DNA of 17,899 nt from SIAJ01 sp036266155 (GTDB lineage Bacteria; Planctomycetota; Planctomycetia; Gemmatales; Gemmataceae): contig DATANR010000311.1 in the NCBI GenBank assembly GCA_036266155.1, forward strand, positions 1 to 17,899, given 5' to 3'. Under the pieces are notes generated by a model. That model searched no databases and was not told the DNA's origin. It worked only from the letters and a program-made list of their open reading frames with translations. Made by a program: the position numbers and the translations under genes. Positions 14,459-17,899 of this stretch are shown in pieces. Within the stretch, counting starts at the first letter, position 1. Every line of letters begins with the position of its first letter.

Positions 14459-15289
14459 TCATTGCTTCTGCTCGGCCGCCCCGAGCAGCAGCTTGCCGAA
14501 CTCGCGGGCGCTCCACATCGATCGGCCCACGCTCCACGACTTGTCAGTCGGAGCCGGATCGACGTCAGTAAAGATGAAATCCTCCTGGTGCCGCTGGGTG
14601 CGCACGACCATTTCGCCGGCCGGGTCGATCACGTAACTGTCGCCATAGCCAACGCCATCGTAGCTCAGCCCCGCTTCTTTGCCCAGGACGACGTTGTTGC
14701 CGCGGACGAACCACACGTCATTTTCAACAGCCCGCGCCGTGTGATCGGCGCGCACCTTTTGAAAGTGGCCGATCAATCCCTTGGCGCCGATGTAATTGAA
14801 ATGGGGTGCGAAAATGATGCGCGCGCCCTTCAACGCCAGGATGCGGGCCGGTTCGATGTACCCGCCGTCCGAGCAGATAATGACGCCGAACTTGACGCCG
14901 GCACGCTCGAACACCGGGAACTCGCGCCCCTGCTTGTGAAACCGCATGTACGCCGAGCACTTGCTGTAGGTGCCGAGGATGTGGCCCTTGTGCACGACGA
15001 CGGCCGTGTTGTACAGGTCCGCACCGCGCGTTTCGTTGAACCCGACGATGAACGTTGCCTCGAAGCGCCCCGTCTTGTCGAGCAGTTTCATCATCTGCGG
15101 CGAATCGACCGCGAAAGCGGACTTGCGCACGACTTCCTCCTTGTCCGGATAGCCCGTCAGGAAACACTCCGGGAACGAGACAATGGCGACGCGGTCCTTG
15201 TCCGCGCGTTCGAGCCCTTTGACGACTTTGCCCAGATTGGAGTCGAAGTCGCCGGTCGTGGCTTCGAGTTGGCAGTGTCCGATGCGCAT
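14459..15289 (-). CDS. Carbon-nitrogen hydrolase (nitrilase superfamily), 276 aa
   Basis: Cytosolic amidase-type enzyme that hydrolyses a C-N bond other than a peptide bond; the substrate cannot be read from the sequence. The catalytic triad is visible: Glu41 in FPECFLTGYP, Lys110 in GTYSKCSAY and the nucleophile Cys139 in GVIICSDGGYIEPAR. Glu123 in KQGREFPVFE fits the second conserved glutamate. The length (about 270-300 aa is usual) suggests an intact gene. The start at 15289 is chosen because AGGA lies 7 nt upstream and MRIGHCQ aligns with family N-termini; a longer in-frame reading to 15526 adds low-complexity basic sequence across the neighbouring cupin gene and is not credible. The closest functional classes would be N-carbamoyl-amine or omega-amidase-like members, which is only a guess. 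It is transcribed divergently from the cupin. Confidence 0.93.
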   Translation of the reverse strand: MRIGHCQLEATTGDFDSNLGKVVKGLERADKDRVAIVSFPECFLTGYPDKEEVVRKSAFAVDSPQMMKLLDKTGRFEATFIVGFNETRGADLYNTAVVVHKGHILGTYSKCSAYMRFHKQGREFPVFERAGVKFGVIICSDGGYIEPARILALKGARIIFAPHFNYIGAKGLIGHFQKVRADHTARAVENDVWFVRGNNVVLGKEAGLSYDGVGYGDSYVIDPAGEMVVRTQRHQEDFIFTDVDPAPTDKSWSVGRSMWSAREFGKLLLGAAEQKQ

Positions 15290-15354
15290 GGCGGAATCCT
15301 GGTATCGTTGCGGAATCGGCCATGTTATCCTCATCCACGATCGGAGTCGGGTCA

Positions 15355-15375
15355 ACGATAATCGCCAATCATCGT
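15355..15375. promoter_or_regulatory. Imperfect 21-bp palindrome between hydrolase and cupin genes
   Basis: ACGATAATCG at 15355-15364 and CAATCATCGT at 15366-15375 surround a central C; eight of the ten symmetric pairs match, including the outer five. It sits in the 115 bp between the two divergent start codons, 29 bp before the cupin ATG. That is a suitable place for an operator shared by both genes. The symmetry is seen; the operator role is inferred and no regulator gene is adjacent. Confidence 0.35.
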
Positions 15376-15404
15376 AAGCCCGGCAGATTGAAGGGGATCG
15401 CGCA

Positions 15405-15761
15405 ATGGAACCACAATCGTTGTTCGCCGTTGATACCGCGACTCTGCCGTGGGAAGAGCGGTTCAACGAGAAGCTCGGCCGAGCTCTGTACCGCAAGAAC
15501 CTGATTACCGATCCGGACACGGGCATGGAGGTGCGGCTGGTTCGCTACCCGGCCGGCGTCATCAATGTCCGCCACACGCATCCATGCGCCCACGGCATGT
15601 ACGTGCTTGATGGAACGCTGGTGACGCACGCCGGCCGTTTCGGCCCCGGGTACTTCGTCTGGTTTCCGGAAGGCACCGTCATGGAGCATGGGGCCGCGGC
15701 CGACGGCGACGTGACGGTCCTGTTCATCACGAACAAGCCGTTTGAGATTCACTATGTTTGA
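15405..15761 (+). CDS. Small single-domain cupin protein, 118 aa
   Basis: A small beta-barrel protein that probably binds a metal; substrate unknown. Cupin motif 1 is seen as GVINVRHTHPCAH (His57, His59, then His63 where the classic motif has Glu), followed by GMYVLDG. Motif 2 is GYFVWFPEGTVMEH with His95. The preceding segment, LYRKNLITDPDTGMEVRLVRYP, is typical of stand-alone cupins of the ChrR or dioxygenase-like kind. The size is normal for a monocupin. The start is supported by AAGGGG about 8 nt before the ATG. No signal peptide, so cytosolic. It is divergent from the carbon-nitrogen hydrolase, with which it may share regulation. It could be an enzyme or a small-molecule sensor; the sequence does not decide. 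Confidence 0.9.
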   Translation: MEPQSLFAVDTATLPWEERFNEKLGRALYRKNLITDPDTGMEVRLVRYPAGVINVRHTHPCAHGMYVLDGTLVTHAGRFGPGYFVWFPEGTVMEHGAAADGDVTVLFITNKPFEIHYV

Positions 15762-15843
15762 GTTGCCGAGGTTGACGTCACGACCGGTTAGATCGTCGAG
15801 CCGCCCTCTTGACCCGCTTGCCTGGAATCTGTTCTCTTTTCAA

Positions 15844-15866
15844 TGTGCAATGCCGATGGTTGCACA
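15844..15866 (+). promoter_or_regulatory. Perfect dyad upstream of the exported-protein cluster
   Basis: TGTGCAA (15844-15850) and TTGCACA (15860-15866) are exact reverse complements with a 9-nt spacer, ending 23 bp before the ATG at 15890. It could be an operator (the outer TGTG/CACA recalls CRP-type half-sites) or a leader hairpin close to the GAGG ribosome binding site. A TTGACC at 15809-15814 lies upstream, but I see no good -10 element with it. Confidence 0.35.
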
Positions 15867-15889
15867 CGCCCAATTCACGAGGTTCCGCC

Positions 15890-16522
15890 ATGGTCCGCTT
15901 CGCCAGCTCGTTGGGACTGGTCGCCTGTTTCACACCATTCGCGGCAGCCGATATCCCACCGCCGCCGCCCGAGAAGGGCTTCAAGCGTGTTCCCTATGAA
16001 ATCTCGATGAAGCTCGACAAGGAAGTTCCGGGCTACAAGTTCTACCCGTTCCAGCGACTCGGAATTGGCGGACAAGAGAAAATCGGGGACGAACTCAAGC
16101 TCGGAACGGAAGCCGGCGTCGTTGTGCCGAGCAGTTCATCTCCGTCGGTACGCACCGGCGTCGTGGCGGTGCCGGCAAAGGTGATGGACGAACTCAAGAC
16201 CAAAGAGAGTCTGGCGAAGTTGCTATCCAGAGAGAACAAGGACAAACTCCCTGCCGGCGTTGTCGTTTACGAGACGCGCGGCACCATCCGGGATTTGAAG
16301 GACAAAGACCCGCGAACCAAGGTCGAAAACGTCGTCACGATTTCCCTTGACGACAAAGCTGGCGTCAAATTCACCGCGAACGAAATTCCGGAGCCGACAG
16401 GCAAGGAACCCACCGACCCAATGCAACCGCCGTTAGCGCTGCTGATCGCCGGCATTGCCGCGGCACTGGCGGTCGTCACGCTCGGCGTCTGGCTCTTCCG
16501 CCAGAAGCATCCTGTGTCTTAA
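15890..16522 (+). CDS. Exported single-pass membrane protein of unknown function, 210 aa
   Basis: I do not recognise a family. The protein starts with a signal-peptide-like segment (MVRFASSLGLVACFTPFAAA, cleavage likely after residue 20). LVAC at 10-13 also fits a lipobox, so a lipoprotein is a weaker alternative. PPPPP follows at about 23-27. The body of about 150 residues is rich in charged residues and mixes short beta-like stretches with K-rich segments. A hydrophobic helix at 182-203 (LALLIAGIAAALAVV) is followed by the tail RQKHPVS, giving an extracytoplasmic domain anchored at the C-terminus. The ATG at 15890 is preferred because GAGG lies 7 nt upstream and it places the signal peptide at the N-terminus; an in-frame upstream ATG at 15809 lacks both. 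The next gene begins 23 bp downstream, so co-transcription is likely. Confidence 0.85.
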   Translation: MVRFASSLGLVACFTPFAAADIPPPPPEKGFKRVPYEISMKLDKEVPGYKFYPFQRLGIGGQEKIGDELKLGTEAGVVVPSSSSPSVRTGVVAVPAKVMDELKTKESLAKLLSRENKDKLPAGVVVYETRGTIRDLKDKDPRTKVENVVTISLDDKAGVKFTANEIPEPTGKEPTDPMQPPLALLIAGIAAALAVVTLGVWLFRQKHPVS

Positions 16523-16545
16523 CTGGCGACCGGAGCAAGCAATCA

Positions 16546-17337
16546 ATGCGGATCACACTATCGAGCGCTTGTCGGTTCCTGGCGGTCGCCGTTGCGTTGG
16601 CTCTGAACGCCGTCGTTTCAGCGGCCCCCATGGAAACCGTGCCGGTCACGGAAGTCCCCGATGCGGTCCGCAAGAAGTTCAACCTCGACGCCGACTTCTA
16701 CAAGAAGCACGTCGATTATAAAGGCTTCTCCATCCTCGGCTCGAGCAAGGTCTCCGACAGGGCCTTGCTCGAAGCCCGCTATCTCATCGATCAGTTGCTC
16801 GGCGAGCGTGAAGACATCCTCAAGGCGATGATCAAGCGCGGCTGTCGCTTCATGGTAATGGCGCCGACGGAAATGACGACCGACGTGCCCGAACAGCGAC
16901 ACATGAAGAATGACACCAAGACGAACTGGGATACGCGGGCCCGCGGCCTGGGTGGTCGGCTGTCGTCGTGCGGCGAGGAGAACCTGCTCAATCTGAAGGG
17001 CGATGGCTATCGCCAGGAAAACATTCTCGTCCACGAATTCAACCATGCCATCCACCAGTATGGCCTGAAGGATGTCGATCCCAAGTTCGACGGCCGGCTT
17101 CGACAGGCCTATCGCAAGGCGATGGATAAGGGGCTCTGGAAGGACACCTACGTCGCCACTAATCCCGCCGAGTACTGGGCGGAAGGAGTCCAGGCCTACT
17201 TCGACTGCATGCGCCCGCAGTTCGGCGCCAACACCCGCGAGAAGCTCAAGGAATATGACCCCGATCTGTTCGCCCTGGCAGATGAGGTCTACAAGCAGTC
17301 CAAGTTCCGTTACGTTCGCTTCGACAAACGCAAGTGA
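16546..17337 (+). CDS. Secreted zinc metallopeptidase-like protein with HEFNH motif, 263 aa
   Basis: Probably a secreted metal-dependent peptidase. Residues 1-26 form a signal peptide (hydrophobic AVAVALALNAVVSA, cleavage near SA-AP). The zinc-binding HExxH motif is HEFNH at 163-167, preceded by GYRQENILV and followed by AIHQYGL. AEYWAEGVQAYFD near 208-220 offers Glu209 or Glu213 as the third ligand, as in gluzincins. SSCGEENLLNL just before the motif looks conserved. The layout resembles anthrax-lethal-factor-like or related HExxH families, but I cannot place it in a named peptidase family. GGAG stands about 10 nt before the ATG. Gaps of 23 bp upstream and 63 bp downstream point to an operon with the flanking exported proteins. 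The peptidase fold call is fairly firm; the substrate is unknown. Confidence 0.88.
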   Translation: MRITLSSACRFLAVAVALALNAVVSAAPMETVPVTEVPDAVRKKFNLDADFYKKHVDYKGFSILGSSKVSDRALLEARYLIDQLLGEREDILKAMIKRGCRFMVMAPTEMTTDVPEQRHMKNDTKTNWDTRARGLGGRLSSCGEENLLNLKGDGYRQENILVHEFNHAIHQYGLKDVDPKFDGRLRQAYRKAMDKGLWKDTYVATNPAEYWAEGVQAYFDCMRPQFGANTREKLKEYDPDLFALADEVYKQSKFRYVRFDKRK

Positions 17338-17400
17338 TTCGGCGTGCCTACCGTTGACTGCAGTCAGCAATACACTTCCGACAACCCAAGAGGATTACCC

Positions 17401-17862
17401 ATGCGATCAATCATTGGATTGTCGATGCTCGTCGTCATGAGCACGACGGTCGTTGCCGCCGACAAGCCGGAAGATCTCGCCAAGACAGCCGCGCTTGATC
17501 TGCTGAAGGCGATCAAAGCGAAAGACGCGGAGGCGGTGCTCAAGCTCATGGACACGCCGTTCCTGTACCACGAAGGCAGCCTGGCGACACACAAGGACAA
17601 GGCCGACCTCAAGACCTGGGTGACGAATCGGCTGGCCGATCTCAAAGACCCCGACAAGGTGCCGTCGACGATCGATGAGGTTGTCACGTTTGCGACGATC
17701 AAGGAAAAAATCAAGGACGACGCAGAGCGCACGCTCGCTGAAGAAGCGGTCGGCAAAGACGGGTTCGTCGCGATGACTTCGACCGGCGACGGAAAGAAGG
17801 TCGTCATTCCCGTGCGGATGCGCGATGGCAAGGCGCGGATCGTCGGGATCATTGTTCATTAA
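17401..17862 (+). CDS. Small exported protein, possibly NTF2-like, 153 aa
   Basis: Unknown function. Residues 1-20 are a signal peptide (MRSIIGLSMLVVMSTTVVAA) with cleavage just before DKPEDLA. The mature part starts with a helix and KAKDAEAVLKLMDTPFLYHE, then alternates helices with strands and ends in VVIPVRMRDGKARIVGIIVH. That is the helix-first, strand-last pattern of small NTF2-like (SnoaL or lumazine-binding-like) proteins, but no diagnostic motif is visible and the assignment is tentative. The ATG at 17401 has AGAGGA 6 nt upstream and opens directly into the signal peptide; a GTG at 17344 would bury it behind 19 residues. It lies 63 bp after the metallopeptidase gene and is probably its operon partner. 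No terminator is visible in the 37 bases left. Confidence 0.85.
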   Translation: MRSIIGLSMLVVMSTTVVAADKPEDLAKTAALDLLKAIKAKDAEAVLKLMDTPFLYHEGSLATHKDKADLKTWVTNRLADLKDPDKVPSTIDEVVTFATIKEKIKDDAERTLAEEAVGKDGFVAMTSTGDGKKVVIPVRMRDGKARIVGIIVH

Positions 17863-17899
17863 ACTCGTCGCGGTCACTCACCGAGAATCTTGATCAGCA

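Noticed and set aside
15324..15355. TTGACC and GATAAC on the minus strand as a promoter for the carbon-nitrogen hydrolase
   Set aside because: The spacer is 20 bp and the -10 match is weak.
14462..15361. A 299-codon plus-strand frame
   Set aside because: Antisense to the carbon-nitrogen hydrolase, whose catalytic triad is intact on the minus strand.

Overview
The window looks like a chromosomal segment of a large-genome planctomycete, most likely Gemmataceae. The grounds are: G/C-rich third codon positions; a giant surface-type protein opening with the basic 'RRLRMESLEDR' motif common in Gemmata-type proteins; an ECF sigma factor fused through a membrane helix to a WD40 propeller region, an architecture known from Gemmata; and several small exported proteins of unknown function. 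The assignment is inferred from protein features only.

Layout. (1) At the left edge, the minus strand holds the first 24 codons of an IS1634/IS4-like transposase that runs out of the window. (2) 336-10136 on the minus strand is one 3266-residue gene: four right-handed beta-helix modules separated by three nearly identical Ig-like linkers, then four Ig-like repeats, two Calx-beta domains and a planctomycete-type C-terminal domain. (3) A 719 bp divergent intergenic region holds a possible small gene or gene remnant. (4) 10856-14179 on the plus strand encodes the ECF sigma factor/TM/WD40 fusion (1107 aa), followed by a strong hairpin. (5) A carbon-nitrogen hydrolase (minus) and a small cupin (plus) are divergently transcribed around a 21 bp imperfect palindrome. 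(6) Three plus-strand genes with predicted signal peptides follow closely: a membrane-anchored protein of unknown function, a zinc metallopeptidase with an HEFNH motif, and a small exported, possibly NTF2-like protein.

How the parts may work together (inference). The giant protein and the sigma factor are divergently transcribed from one intergenic region, so the membrane-tethered sigma factor could control the surface protein. The last three genes may form an operon of exported proteins. The most distinctive signal is in the giant gene: its 1.83 kb repeats are mosaic, with different parts of the third linker matching either the first or the second, which suggests recombination among the repeats. 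I see no complete mobile element, CRISPR array, rRNA or tRNA.
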